A DNA stretch of 64,000 nucleotides from Anarhynchus alexandrinus (lineage: Eukaryota > Chordata > Aves > Charadriiformes > Charadriidae). Positions 24,201 through 39,200 of this stretch are shown piece by piece. Under the pieces are notes generated by a model. It made no database searches, was not told where the DNA came from, and saw only the letters and a list, made by a program, of their open reading frames with translations. The stretch lies in contig VUYV01000003.1 in assembly GCA_008711295.1 (NCBI GenBank), positions 7,778,515 to 7,842,514 on the forward strand. The letters run 5' to 3'. Both the position numbers and the translations under genes were made by a program. Position 1 is the stretch's first letter. Each line of letters starts with the position of its first letter.

Positions 24201-27200
24201 AGATTGTGTTCACTCCCTACCCTATGCCTCCCCGGAGAACTGAGCAAAAAGATGACATATTAGAAATCATGCCGTTTCTGTCGAAATCTCAAGATTGGAT
24301 ATGCTTGTTTAAATTACTGCGTGAATGTGAACAGAGAAGATAAAAGAGCACTTGAAAACTATCTGCACTGCACAGTGGATGGACATGTGTGCGCGCATGC
24401 GTGCATGCACAGCTTAATACATAACATCAATAAGTCCCAGACTGTTTTTTAAAAAACAGGCTAACAAAATCAAGTACGAATAAGAGAATACCAAGTTATC
24501 TACGAATAGAGACTTAATCAGCTTTCTATATCGTATTCCCGCCCACCAGTATCATGTACAAATGTAAAAGATCTGTCATTCACAGAATTAGATGAAATAC
24601 AATTCAGAGGCATCTCAATATTTCCCATGAGACAATACAACTTTTCACCAAAAGCCTTTCTAACATATTTCGCTTTCATAGTTCACAGTGAATCTGAAAA
24701 TGACTGCACAGGTTAGGGAGCAGATAAAATTATTTTTTCCCCACTTTACCACCTGCTGCCATGTTCTCCCTACACATTCTATCGGGAAATCCTTTTATAA
24801 AAAACAGTTTGTTTCTTTTTCTTCACTAAATTTCTACTAACAGCTTCATTACCTGTTTAAGGTAAATATAGACACACCTTCCAGATTAGCATCCTAAAAA
24901 CTTATCCTTCTGCCTGCAAAAATTACGCTTCCTAAAAATAGGCTTTGGAGAAAACATTAAGTCCTACTTCATCTTTAAAATCTATTTTCAAACTGAAAAG
25001 AGTTCCTGTATCCCAAATCTTGTATACAAAACACAGTAAAGAGACTGATATTCAAAGCAGGCTGAAGAAGCTGTCCATGCACTAATAGTATCCTACCTAT
25101 GGGTGTCAAATACAAAGATGTATAAAACTGTACCTTAGCCAACATGGCCAGGTGTTGGTTCTGTACGATGGCAGTGCGGTACGTAGCTAATCCTCCTTCC
25201 TCCAGAGTGGGAAACAGGTAGTACAAGTGGACACTGGCAAAACAAAAATCAAATCAGATGCTGTCAGCATTTGGTTAAAAATGAACCACACACGCCTCTA
25301 GGGAACAGTGGCTTTCCCTCAGATCCTAGCTGGTAACACAGGTCCCTTCCCAAGGTGGCAAAAGTAAAGAAGTGAAGTAAAGAAACGTACATTAAAAAAA
25401 TGCTCAGTAATATTTGACTGGATAGCATTGGAAGCAGGGGAGGAAGAGTGCTGTTTCTCTACTGGGCAGCACCTAGTTTCTAAATCCCTGCAACAACATG
25501 CATTTCCCTCATCTGAAGGGATTTTCCCTCATCTATCAGCAGCAGTGGGTTCAGCAAGGTTGACACCTAGAGGGTGCTGAGGAATAAAGCACAAGGGAAC
25601 TGTCAGCCTTAAGAAATGCAGTGCCGCGGTTACACAGTGCTTTAAGATGATACTACTGATTCAGGCTGGACCACCACTCAGGATATTGGTTTTACAAGTT
25701 TCTTACAGTACTTTAACAGATGCTAATGGAGCCAAAGAACAGAACTCAACAGTTTGTATTTATCAAATGTGCAAAGTCATTAATACCACAGAAAAAAAAT
25801 AATGAGTAAAAGTCTGAGGCTTTCAACTGCCTTTAATGGTATTTGCCATCATGCAAGTAAGATAATTCATAAAACAGAAACAAAACAAAAAAAAAATCAA
25901 TTCAGTGATCCAACCAAGATCTGAGTAAAGGACAAAAGATTCTGAGTATCTTCATATATGACTATCTAACCCATGTCAGAAAGAAGTTAATACAGAGAGG
26001 GTTTGCAACATCCCACAAATAAGGCCATGGATGGCACTAATTATTAAAATATTTTATTAACCCAGTACACAGGGAGAAAAGCGCAGATGGATGCAAGATT
26101 ATTTAAGGGCAAAAATTGCTATAAAACTTAGAGGCAATCTAATCAAGCATCATAATTCACAAAAGCAGAGACTTGAAGTCAAGAGAGGTAGAAAAAAATT
26201 CAGACTTAAACAGGTGCTTACATGCTCTATTGAACAGAAACGTAGCTCAGTTTTTTTCTGAATTGAGACAAAAGTTAGCTCAGAAAGTCAACTGATGTTT
26301 GATGAACAATGACAATGAAAAATACAAGACATTTTAATCAGCAACTCTTCCATCTTATCAGCCTGTACTGTTGTATGAGAGAAAAGGCCATGGGTTTTAA
26401 GGGCAGTAGAGACCTTTATAGACTAATAGCTTTGAATAGTGAGTAGCTAATGGCTAGTAGAGCCTAGCAGAGAATGAAGATATAAGGGCATTTTGTTACT
26501 TACCTAACAAACTTGCTTAAAGAGAAGCTTTACAGTAAACAAGACTACTCCCCTATTAAAATCAGTAAAACAAAGCGCTGAAAATGGATTATATTTGTGC
26601 AAACTGCCTGACTGTAGTACTCGGGTAAGAGAGGCCAATGGAGGTAACTGATAATATCCTTGTATTGTTCACTGATTTCAGAATACTCAAAGCAGACCAA
26701 AATTGCAGCAATTTTTGATGACCCACATTTTTGTTATTACCTCTAAATAAATTACATTTGTACTCAACTATTTTATTTACATACAGACATTATGGAAGCT
26801 ACAGCCCTAATAACTGGAAATATAAGAACTGTAATACATTCAATATTACCAATAAATGTTTTTCATTTGAAACTAGAGAAAAAGAACCCATGGAAACAAA
26901 ATGGCATGTTAAGATGAATATCTTTCCTTTAAAAAAAAAGTGTACAAAGTTCAAGTTGTCTGTAGCTGAATAATCTCTAACCCAAATCACCTTGAAATTG
27001 CACTCCATGAAACAGAAACTCTAGCTTTTCATTTTGTAATCTTCCTTGTTGTGTCATCAGCACTGAAGGAATTTTCAAGAAAGCTGTGTGCAGATGTGCA
27101 GCTCTAAATATCAGGCAGGACTGCAAACACACACAGTCATAAAATAGACACTGCAAAGCTTAATAAGCCCAATGGTACGACAATAACACGCAAAGGTGAG

Positions 27201-30200
27201 AACCGTTGAAGAATTCCCCATTTACCTCGTTAAGAACTCCACCACAGCATCTCCCAGAAATTCTAAACGCTCGTTGTGGTTAATCCTGAAAAAGGCATTT
27301 TAAGGTTTGCTATCAGCTAAGTAACACATGCTGGTTATTTACACAATACAATTAAAATAGAACAAATCAGTGTTGATTGCTAATCAGCCATGATAGACAT
27401 TCTTGCAGCCTCCCCCACCCTCTCTGGGTTACAATCCTTTCCAAACCAGAATAACAACTACATGAATCTTGAAACTCAGGACTCGCACCGCCACCTTTGC
27501 AATTTTCATAACATTTCATTCTGAGCCACTCTCAGAGCTTAAGAAATGGAGAAAGGAAACTTGTTGACTGGCACTGTGCAACGGCCTACTGAGGTTGGGG
27601 TTTTTTGTCCATCAGAGGGCACCGGGTGATTGAAACAAGTTGCCTGTCTTCAGTCTTGTGCATGCAACTAGGGAAGTGTAAGTAATTAACATCAACACCC
27701 GCACGGTGTGATGACTCTACAACAGCTTGGGTGGTATGACAGAGCTACAAGGGAGCAAGTAATTTTTCATAGCACCTTTAAATGCCCTGTTTTCTGTAAC
27801 CTCCTTTGAGCTCAAAAGAAAAAAATGGCTGTACAAGAAGATGCCATTAAGTTAGTGGAACCTTATATTCCCTGTCTTTTCCTTTTCTTCTGTCACTGCT
27901 CCTGATTTTCCTTTGTTTTGCAGGAAGTTTTGTTTCCTCCAAACTCAGTTTTTATTGTAATTTGCACTCCCCCAACAATTATATAGTTCACCTAATTTCT
28001 GAAATAGCAGGCCTTTGTTATGGACGGAAAGAACCCCAGTACCTCTGCTGTGTAAAACAATAAAGAGTGAGCAATACTACAGCTCTCCTCTGTTTAGCAA
28101 CACAGTGGAAAACACAGGCCTCTCAGAAGTGGGATTTTATATTTGTGTGTTATTTTGTGAGAATTAATACAATTTAGCCTTATCTCACGTTATCTTAAGA
28201 GGGCTGAAATAAGCTTGAGGCTGACTGTCAAAGAAAAGGACATGGTCTAGCTGAAACAGCATTTGGGGAGCACTGCAACAGTAATTTATTTAGAATTCAA
28301 CTTCTCCCATTCCTGAGCTTCCTCCAAAATTATGACTCTTAAAAGGCCCAGTTATAGCACGAGTTAACTAAAAAACACTCTGCCTCCTAGTTCATGCATT
28401 AGGAGATTTCACATACAACTGTTTGTTGCATCAGCCCTATGAACTTTGTTAATTCACTTTGGCTAAATATTGTGCCTGTTGCTATAAACCACATCTTAAA
28501 CATTATTTATTTGCACAGAATTCTTAGTGGTCATTTACAGACTATTACACTACAACACTAATGGTTCAGCTTTTTGTCCTCAGCTGTTTTTGCATATGTC
28601 TTTAAATTGGACCAGTAAATCAGCAAAGCTCACGTTCAGCATCACGCCTGTTAACAAGGTGCCATGCCTACGACTGCTGTGAGGAAATGTGATGGAGAAT
28701 CCAATTTATAGCAATGATAACAATAACAACAAATCTTATTTTTCATTCTCCAGAAAGCAAAAAGGTAGCGTTTTAGTCCTCCTCATTGCAAGGATAAACA
28801 AAAATGATAGAATTATCTGTTAATACCTTCCTCAGGAGTTTTCTGTAGGCATGACCAAACATTTACTATGTCACTGCTAATGGAGGTTCAGCACGTCTGC
28901 ACAATGTAATAGTCAATTCAAAATGACTTTTCGTTTCAACTATTTGCGAAAGCTGCTGCTGAGGGTAAGTTGGCTGTTTCTATTAAACATCTCCCTCTGC
29001 AACAGCTTCCCTACTTGCAAACAATTATTTTTATTACCTGGAAGGAGCTGGATCATCCTGTCCCAAACGGGACATAATATTTATCAGGGTGTTTATCCCT
29101 AGAAATACAAAAAATGCAGTATTAAATAAACAACAACTAATTCAACTTGAAAAGGATTAGAAAACAGTTACTCAAAATGTTACTTTGTAATTGCTATACA
29201 CAAGATCATCCTGTTATTTACAGGGTATACTTACAGCAACTATAATCCTTAGAGATGGTCTCTGCGTAACTGACTGCAGTCCCATTACAATACTATTGTA
29301 TTTTAGCATTCAGACAGCCAAAAGAAATACCACTTTTGCATGAAAAAGACATTCCAAACATTACATAAACAATAAAAAATTTACTTCATTACTGTTGAAT
29401 ATACTTTGAAGGGGTAAGGAATATTCTGCAGCCAAGAGTCCACATTTTCACATTAATAAGACATTTTTACAAAATACCGTCCAGTTTGCTCACCATGTTG
29501 AGCAGCAAATTAAGAAAATGATACTTGCCAAAAATCAAAGAAAATACACCCTCCCATTTATTATCCTTGCTCTTTCTCAGCTCTTTACCTGTTGACTCAT
29601 TTTCAAAATCAAGTCTTTTAGAAAGATCTCACTGATGTCTGTGTATAACCATTGAAATCTTCCAGTGAAGGCATCTCTCAAAACAACAACGGCCAACGAA
29701 ATAATAATGGATGAAATGTTTTTTTTACTGATTAAGTGTGAGGTGAGAGAAAAATTGTAGTGGTGTAACAGCATACCTTTTTTTCTCATGTGCATATGGT
29801 GAACTTTTCTATCTCCATACTTTGGCTGTCGAATCCCACAGTTGGATAAGGAATTTCTGGCATGATCCGGGTTCATTCCAAAGTTTAAGTGATGGCTTGG
29901 ATGAGTCATGGCAAGCTATAATGTAGCACATACAGAAAAAAAAAAAGTCTTAGTTGTATTTTTGCAAATGTAAGAAAAAAAGATATCTTAGACTGGTAGC
30001 TAATAATTGTTATTTTTTAGTTTGAAGAAAGGCTACAAAGTGATGTCGTCAATTAGTAGCTTGGTTCCAGCAATTTAAATGTAGGATGTACTATTTCAGA
30101 TGTCAGAAAGAAGCAACATTTATGCTCAATCATCAGTTTAACTAATTAACTTTCAACAGTTTTTTCTTTCTTTAAAGAAAAATTAGTTTAGAAGAGAAAA

Positions 30201-33200
30201 AGCATGAACTGTCAATTTGCCCTAAGAGTTTTGCTTACCAGCTTTGCTGACCTGATTTCAATACATTTGCTTATTTAAACATATTCACTCTCACACTGCA
30301 GCATAAGTATTCATATGAAAAATATGAACAACTGGAAGAGCTTCTCAACCATTCACATATTTGATTTAGGTTATTTAAATATCTATAAAACTTTCCTACC
30401 AAAAAAACCCAAACAATAAAACCCAAGTATGTTATCTCTGGCATGGTTATTCACAGACAAGCCCTTTCTCTCACAACTACTCAGGGCCACTCTTCAGCAA
30501 CGGCAGGATTGGTCTTCTGTTTTACATGTGTACCATCTAGCATTATCAAAAGCTTATTCTCTACTGCCGACACCACGACTACAAAAGTGGCAGCAGAAAA
30601 TATAACTGCAGCTAGCTTTTATGACTCCATGCTGCAAACTCATGCATTTTCTCATTCTTTATACATACACACCTAAAATATATTGCATGTATAAATGTAT
30701 GTGAACACACACCTTATATATAAGACAAGAGATACATCGGCAAAATCAAGCTGCAGAAAGTTACTTCTCAAACACTTGCAGGACTGGTGCTGCAGGCTGT
30801 GAGCTAAGACATTATAGTTCACTGAAACATCAGCTGTGGCTTTCCAAACATAAGACTTAGAGAAGTTTATTTTAGTTATTTTAGAGAGTGCAATTATACT
30901 TCATCAACAATAAGAACTTTCTCCAAGTCCTTTTTAATTCCTCACAAATATTAAGTTTGTCATAATTGCCCACTCTCAGCTTCTGCTCCATCTGAACTTG
31001 ATGATACATTGCAACTTCTCCGAGTAGTTAAATTAGCATAATCTTTCTTGCCCAGTCCATGCTTGAAAAAGAATACATCATGATGAAACAGGTAAAAATC
31101 AATGCGAAATTATACATCTAAAATTGCCTATGCTTAAGTGACTGGTGCTATATACATTTTTAAAAGCTCCTTCTCTTCTGGAACAAGTTTGTAGGTTTTA
31201 AACAAACATGCATAGGGATCAAGCATTAAGAAGTACTTTTGTTATAACTAAACATTAATTTGAAGGTTTCCATCACGGCTTTAATATGAAAGATAAAAAT
31301 ACAAAGGCAGCCTGTGAAGAACCAAATCCTACAAGATGCTTAATGTTTACCGTAATTTTCAATAGGACCAGCCCTGGAAACCAACTTCTAGAAAATTGAG
31401 AAGCTATGAGAAAAGATTTCTCTGTAAGCCTCTGCTTAAAGTAGTTTGGGAGTACAGTCTGCACATGTATACAGAAACTAGATTCTTTGAACTTAGAGAA
31501 AATTCATCTTTCTCAATTCCAGTCAGTGGAGAGAGGGTCTGCTTACTTCAGGGGGAGATCCTGGACAGAAGTCTCAAATTCCCTTCAATAACTTCAGAAG
31601 AAACATAAGGGGAAGGTGGCCACCATACCAAGAGTCAGACTTCTGGAGCTGATCAAGTCCAAATATGCACTTACATAAGTGACTGCTCACGCGATACACA
31701 TGTATTAAAACAAATAAGAAATTCTCTTCTCCAGTTCCTGCCCTTGTTTGTAAATTCAAAAGTTTCATCATGTACTCATAGAAATTGAGAGCTGAACAGA
31801 AGCCTGGAAATTCCTTTGCACTAGCTATAAATGCAAAATAAAAAGGCAACACTTAAGTAGTTTTTTTTTTTTGGAACAACAGGCTACAAAAGGAAGAATC
31901 AAGGCATGTACACTCATCTGCAGAATAACATCATATACTTCACAAATAACTAAAAACCAGCACTTGTAAGGAAATAATGAGTAATGTACCCGACAGTCTT
32001 TTCAGTAAGCATATTTTCGTCTTTCTACACATTACAAGCAAATCCAGAGCCACCACTGGAGCAAAGGTAGGTGTATGCCTACATGCACAATAGAAGTCTC
32101 CGTTTAGAAATCTCTTGGGATAACTGAAACTTTTGAAAGATCAGCAGTGCAAGTAATCAAGCACTTTCAAGCTGTGGCAATGCAGTGCATTTCTCAAGTT
32201 TGTACAGCAGGCAGGATTACGGCTAAACTCAATAATATTAGGAAGACAAACCAGCAAGTAGTTTACTTTTTGCCCATCTTACCTGCAGCAAGCACCTATC
32301 TCGAAAAGTGTAGCCTATCAGTTTGTCCAAATGCATCAGGCACTGATGGTAGCGGACGTGGTGGGTGAGGACAGGAAGCATCATTGCATGCTAAAAACCA
32401 ATTGCAATAAGGAAAAGCATTCAGCTTCAGTATATAGAGTACTCAGTTGACTAAGCTATAAATACAAACACTTTCCATTTGTCACAACGCTGAGTTTTAC
32501 TGTTTTGGTTTAAATGAGGCAAAAAATAAATAAATAATGGTTTCCCAGTGCTCACCAGCAGAACACTTAATTAAATCAGATTTGTCCATCTGCATAATCA
32601 CAGTGGGGACACAGCCCCACCCAGAATAAATAACTAAATACATACATCCAGTCTTCTACTGAAGTATTTTGAACGAGGTAAAAAAATGTCTGTTTGCCAG
32701 TAACATCAAGTTTCAATAAGCTATGACTGAATACGATGCTATACGTTTGTACCTTCTCCTTTAAACACCCTGAAGTTTTAGGTTGGTACCAAAGATGAAG
32801 AAAGACCATTTCCCTCTGCCTCAAAACATTAGGTAAGAAGCACTTTATACCACATTAACCAGCTTTCACCAAACAACAGCAGCTACTTGATTTTCAAGCA
32901 CAGTTATTAGTGCCTTGCTTCATTTCCTTCTGAGGAAGAATTAAGGGCTTTTTGAACTGCTGTAGTCTGGCATTTCCTGGCTTAATGTGCTAAAAAATAT
33001 CAGCAAGGTTGCTGTTTGATCCTCTAGGAAATAGATGATGTTTTCCAGTTGGGGAAAATTAAAAAAAAAAATATTAACTGTATGTTGCGACAACAAAAGT
33101 CTCCCTCTTTCAGTGTTTTAAAGCAGGAATTCTACGATAATATTACTGAGTTTGGATGGATCTGGGTTGAAACAAGCAAGTAGTGAAGTTTATCAGTATG

Positions 33201-36200
33201 GTAGTACAGCAAGTATGATGATATCAACATCAAAAATCTTGCCTAAGACTGAAAAGTAAGAGAGCTACAGGAAAAATGTCAGTATTTAAAGAACTGAATT
33301 CACGTGAATATTTTTCTGACACTGATATCAAATTTCAGTTCTTTTAATCATTCCTATTAGTGACATGACATGAATATACTCAAAAGAATGATGTGTTTTA
33401 AGGGAATCAAAATCTGAGGGCTATCTCTATTTCAGAAAGAGGAATGTGTATGATTACAGAAGATGAGTGTATAGTGTGGAGAGATGCAAGAAAGAGAAGT
33501 ATACAAAGCAGATGATGTATAATTTTCAGAGTAAATGATGTTACAGATTACTGCATGTCATTAAAGAAAGAACAGCAGAAAATACAAACTGGTGAATGTT
33601 ACAAGATTGAGAAGTTAAGAATAACCAATGGCAATACTTTCTTCACATTAAAGACTGAAATTCGTGAAAGCTGAATGCAGAGCTGGAACGTAACGATGGA
33701 AGTAATTAGTTAACAGCAAGAAAAAGACTCTCTGGATCTATGAATTGCAGAAAAATGCAAAACCACTCCAAGCGCACTGAGTAAGTAAAAGTGAAATTTT
33801 ATTTTGTTCGCATATCACTCATTTAGAATTTTCTTAGGGTAATTTACAAGCTAGGGGAACACTTCTCTTAGCTCCACATGAACTGTACAGGTGTGCTTCC
33901 TATGTCTTCCTTCATGGAAGGAATTAATTACAAAAAAAACCCCAAACTTGCTTCATGGGCCAACTCTGCTTCCCTGCCTGCATGTTCCACTGCACAGGCC
34001 ACTAGGCAGAAAGATTTAGTATTCTTTATACTTAGGAACCAATATGTGTGGCCCAAAGTTTGAGGACTGAAATATAAAGTTTTAGATTTTTATCAGCTGT
34101 GGTGCAGTGAACAAGAAATTGACATCTCCCTGGGAGCACACAGAAGTTCTTTTATTTGACTCTTGCAGTTATATTGACAAAGTGCTGCTTTTGTGGCACT
34201 AAACACTTGATTGATTCAAATTAATGTGCACCATATTGGATTATAGCTGTTTGATGTTTCTGATGTTTTATTTATTTATCTCTTTATATAAATATCTGCT
34301 TTAAAAATTGCATTAGGCTAAAGAATTACTAGTGATTAAAAAAAAGTCTCCTGAAAAATACAGCCACAGGAGTTATCCCATAACTTTGGTACTTGCATCT
34401 GGTTATAAACATATGAGTAACTTCTTTTAAATAAAAATAAAATATATGATTTAAACTATACTGCATGTTCTTTTCTTGCTGCAGCTGACATGGCAAGGCA
34501 GGGACTCTCTCAGGTGCCCCCAGCTAGTGCCGCCATCCCCCAGGTTGGCAGATGCTCCTGACCTGAAGCTACTAAGAAGAACCTGGTAAGCTGAAATATT
34601 TTGAAATGCATCATTTCTCTCCTCACCCCGAATGTTTAACACAGCTGCTGAGGGCACACCAGCACCAATACAGGCAATGATGGGTGTGTGTGCATTGGGG
34701 GGTGGTACCTTCTCAGCACAGCCCCATCCTGGTACACTGCGGAGCAAGTGCTGCCCAGTTTAGTGGTAGTTATCTACTGGATAATTTCAAGTGAGCTGGG
34801 CAGAACACAGCCATTTTGCATTTTTGGAAGACGTCACTCATACTTTTTCCTCTCCTTCCAAGCAGTTCATTTCTGACACTGCAAAGACCAGTGTCATTAC
34901 TGCTACATGGAACTTAGAGCAACTGTAAGCTATCAGAGTGACTTAAAAGAGTTTCAATCTTCTATATGGCAATGCTTTTAAAAGCATTAATTTTAAATCA
35001 CTGCACTTTAGCTCTGCTCACAGGGTTGATTTATGTGTATTTAGTTTTAGTCGTCTTTAATCTGGGAAAAAGCATGTAGCAACAGCAGTAATCTTTCATT
35101 TTACAGTCATAGTTTGCCTACTCTTGGGCTCTCAAAGAAATCAAATCAAAGGACCTTCATACCAGAACTGGCTGATTTAGATGTTACGACTACAGATAGG
35201 CACAAAAATGTGAAATAGCTTTACTTTCATCGTTCTTTGGTGTTTTGCTGTCCTTCAACAACAAAACGAAACAGGAATATCCAAGAAGACATTAAGAGAT
35301 GAATCACAGAAGATATTATGAATAACACAGAACTGTTTCAAAGCCTCTAAATTAGAAATTTACACTGTTTACTTAACCTGTAAAAAGAGATACAGCTCAC
35401 AGCAAAAAATTAGAAAAGGGCTGTAATTTTCCTCCGCTATGTGAGAAGATACTATTCCACTGTTCTCTTTCTTTGACTTCAGAAGCAATAGTAGAATCAC
35501 AAGAAAGGTTTCCGACAGAAGAAAAGCAATTTTAGTTATTAGCATTTCTCTCCCATTAGAATTTCCCCTTTGGCCTTACCAGATTTCTAAAATAAAAACA
35601 GGATTTCTACCTATACCTTTGCCTAGCAACCCCCAAAGTTTGTACTTCATACTGCTAAGTTAATATTAAATTGTAAGCATTTAATTCTTAAATAAGATCT
35701 CCAAAACAACATCTAGAAAAATGATGCAAGTATACCTCTAGTATATTTATCTGGCTGTTATAACTACTTGAATTTTACTAATACAATATTATTAAAAAAT
35801 TGCACTTTTCTAATCATGTCACAAAGCTGGTGGATGTCAACTGCTTCAAAATAGGATTTGACAGACATCTGTACCATGGAGATGTCATGTGTATGACACA
35901 GAGTATCTGAAAGATATCTTCCCGCTGAGCATCACCTGTTTTAATCCAAAAGTTAGTTGTGGTGGGTTTTTAGTTTCTTTTCTTTCAAGTAAAAAAACAT
36001 TTCTTCATGCTTCACTGTAAAATTGTCTTTTAAAAAAATACCTGAATAGAAAAATATATTAAAATAAAAATATCTATAACCAACCCAACTGATGGATGAA
36101 GCAGCCCGTGGAGCTCCCCGCTTGACTCAACATTAGACTAACCTCCAGCCTCAAGCTGGCCATTCCTACCCCTCCTCCCTTGTGCTAATCAACCAGTGGC

Positions 36201-39200
36201 AAGAAAACTAATAGCTTAAAATAACGTTTTTTGTGTGTGGAGGTTGTGGACAGGACACTAGAGTAGTTCCCAAAATCAACAGATCTTATTGAGGCAAAGG
36301 TATTAATTTCCATTTGGTTCTTCAGCCCAGAATCGCAGCAAACCGTTGCAAGAGCTAAGTGGCAGCTATCAAGAAAGAAAATACATCAGAGATCCCTGTG
36401 GTTTAGTCACCTGGCAGACGTCAGAGCGTATCCCTGTTTTCCAGAATCCCTGGCTACTCAACTCGACGGTCACTTCACGTCTCATTGTGTTCTTCTGACG
36501 AATCTTCTGCAGTGCTTCCTAGACAAGGAGACAGCAGAACTCCCGTGAAAAACTTTGGACAACAAAGCAGTACCAATGCACACATGAGCGCATTCAAAAT
36601 ACCCGTTTAAGGTTAGCTTTTGGTGAGCAGTTTCTAAGACTAGTCCAAATCTTCTAACTGCCAGCTGCAGACTGTGGTGGACGTGCTGGAGTACAGCGTA
36701 GACAGAGGATTTTGGTAGACCAAGAAGAGAACAGAAGTGACTAGATTTTTTACTGCAAATCACAGAACAAACCAGTCCAACTGATGCATCCAAGGTGACA
36801 CATAAGTAAACAAGTTAAGGTCCTTATAGTGAAAGCACCTTCTTTACCCTGTGTGCAAAACAGCCTCTTGATTGAAGTACTCACCATGAGCACTCCTGGT
36901 TTGAAGCATTCAGTAGGAGTAAAACAGACTAAGTAAAAGAAAAGCTACTTCATAATAGTTCCTCTTCAACATTGTCAGTACTCCTACTCTGGGAAAGGGG
37001 TCAACATTCACTAGTCCTGGAATCTATTATGATAAAATCTACCAGTATTACTTCAATTAAAAAATTTTAAAAAAAAATCTGATTTGCCTTGGCCACTGGC
37101 TGTTCGATGTTGTGCAAACAGTTTATTTGTCTCTAGAAACTATGAAAGAGAGAATCACTAAAAGATTCTGACAGAATCATTAAAAGAAAATATTTTCTGT
37201 AAAAATGGAATGAAAGAAAACCAGCTAAAATAAACCATCCCTGGATCAGAATCTCCTGGTTCCGATACTACAGAGCTTCTGGGGTACGCAAGCTGCCCTC
37301 ACAGCATGCACTAATGGTAAAGACTCCCTCAGTGCTCTTCCTTCTTCAGAACGTGAAATTTTTCAATGCTGCAACGCATCCTCCCTCTCCTTCTCCTTTT
37401 CACTACAGGTTACTTGCCCAAAGCTGTTTCTTCCCAGCTTCCAGTCTGAAGCCTGTGAGCATCTCTGGGCAGGAGTGGGCTCTGTCGTCTGTTCTGCAGA
37501 GACTCAGCGAGTGGTTCCAAGGGACACATCTATCCAGATGCAGATTCATCAAACCTCAGACACCTCAATACTGAGGCACCTAGGGTAGGAGCCTAGTTAG
37601 CCCTGGCTCCTTTTATATTCAGTGAAGGGGGATAAATGGCTTCAAAAAAATGCATTTCTCTCTCCACTGACTTCAAAGTAAGCCTTCAGGTCCCAATTTA
37701 TGCACCTGCTGTAAGCGCTCAAAGTTAGATTAGAGGAATAAAGCCCCCAGGCATGACCTTGTCACAAATAATAACATCATACAGTCTCGTAGTAGTGAAT
37801 GACCGATGGCAGAGGGAACAGAGATGCTTACAGCACTGCACCCCTTGTGCATTGTTTTAAAATTTGCATTTCAAGGCTGTGTCATTGGGTGTTTTCTGAG
37901 ACGGGTGCTAGAGTGTTTGCTAGACCTAGCCGTACTTTCAGGCTGACTGGCTCAGGAGCTCTCCAGTGTTACTCGTAATATATGATTCATAATCTTTAAA
38001 AGCCCATGTACCAGCCAGGTGCAGCCCTACAGCTCCTTCTAAGTTACTGACACCTCCACTGTCAAAATGCATAGGTTATCCTCACATAAAGCTCCATATG
38101 CCTCTCTGATGGCAGACAGCTACTTGAGAAACCCATTATCCCAGATAATACAGTCTCAAAACAAAAATCAGCACACTGCACAGGTAGTGATAAATAACAA
38201 AGGAGCATTTTATCTTTTGGAGCAAAACATAATCACCCCCCTACATCCAATCCACTACAATTTTACAAATAAGTTGTCCATTAGCCCCTAATGAAAAGAT
38301 GCCCATAAAACAATGCTCTTCCTTTCCAGTTGCTCTGAGTGCAGAAAGCTGTAGCAAACAAAATGTCCTATAGGTACAAATTTCTTTTTCCTTACAACTG
38401 CGGCACAGTTAAGTCACAACACTGTGTTTTGTTTTGTTTTTTTCCCATTTACAAGTAAGGAAGTTAAGGGCTTATTTAATATCAGCATAAATAAAATGTC
38501 AACTAAGACTCTTGCTCGTGCAACAGCATACTGTGCTTCACAGTAATAATAAAAATCAGGTGCAATGTCAAATGTATCAAACATCATCTGCAACCAAAGG
38601 TACACAGTAAGCAAACTGGGGAAGACTCAGGAATTGGGCTCAATGATCTTCATGGGTCCTTTCCAACTCACAACAATCTACAATTCTATGAATCATTACG
38701 GTTTCTAATCAATAAATAAAAATACGACACCACTTAATTAAATTCTATCCGGTACCAAAGAAGTTAATTTCTCCATTATGTATTCTTTAAATAAGTTGTC
38801 CAATTAAGAGTGTCTGGTAGACATGCACCATACAAATCCAAAGCTTCAGTCCAAGATCTTAAAAAAATAGATACCCGAGAGCTGGCTGCTTTAGTCTATA
38901 TTTAGGTGACTTTATTTTTCTGATTTTAATTCCCTACTGGTTGAACATCTGCACTTAGGAAATGCTTATTGCTCATCACTTTGCAGGAAAAAAGAGAGAA
39001 ACGACAAAAAAATCAGCGAATACCTCATTTGTCATTAAAGAGTACTGAAAATAACAACAACCAGATGATTTTGACTCAAAGATCTTAAGGAATGTCACTA
39101 AGATTGCCTAATAAATTACAGTTTAAAACCAGGCACAAGTGTGGCAGTTTTTATCTCAGAAGGGAAATGTTTAAAATTATGAGCCAGCTAAAAGTGCACT

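Noticed and set aside
29577..29909. 110-codon frame beginning MTHPSHHLNF as an independent gene
   Set aside because: It is window exon 13 read past its donor at 29776 into the intron.
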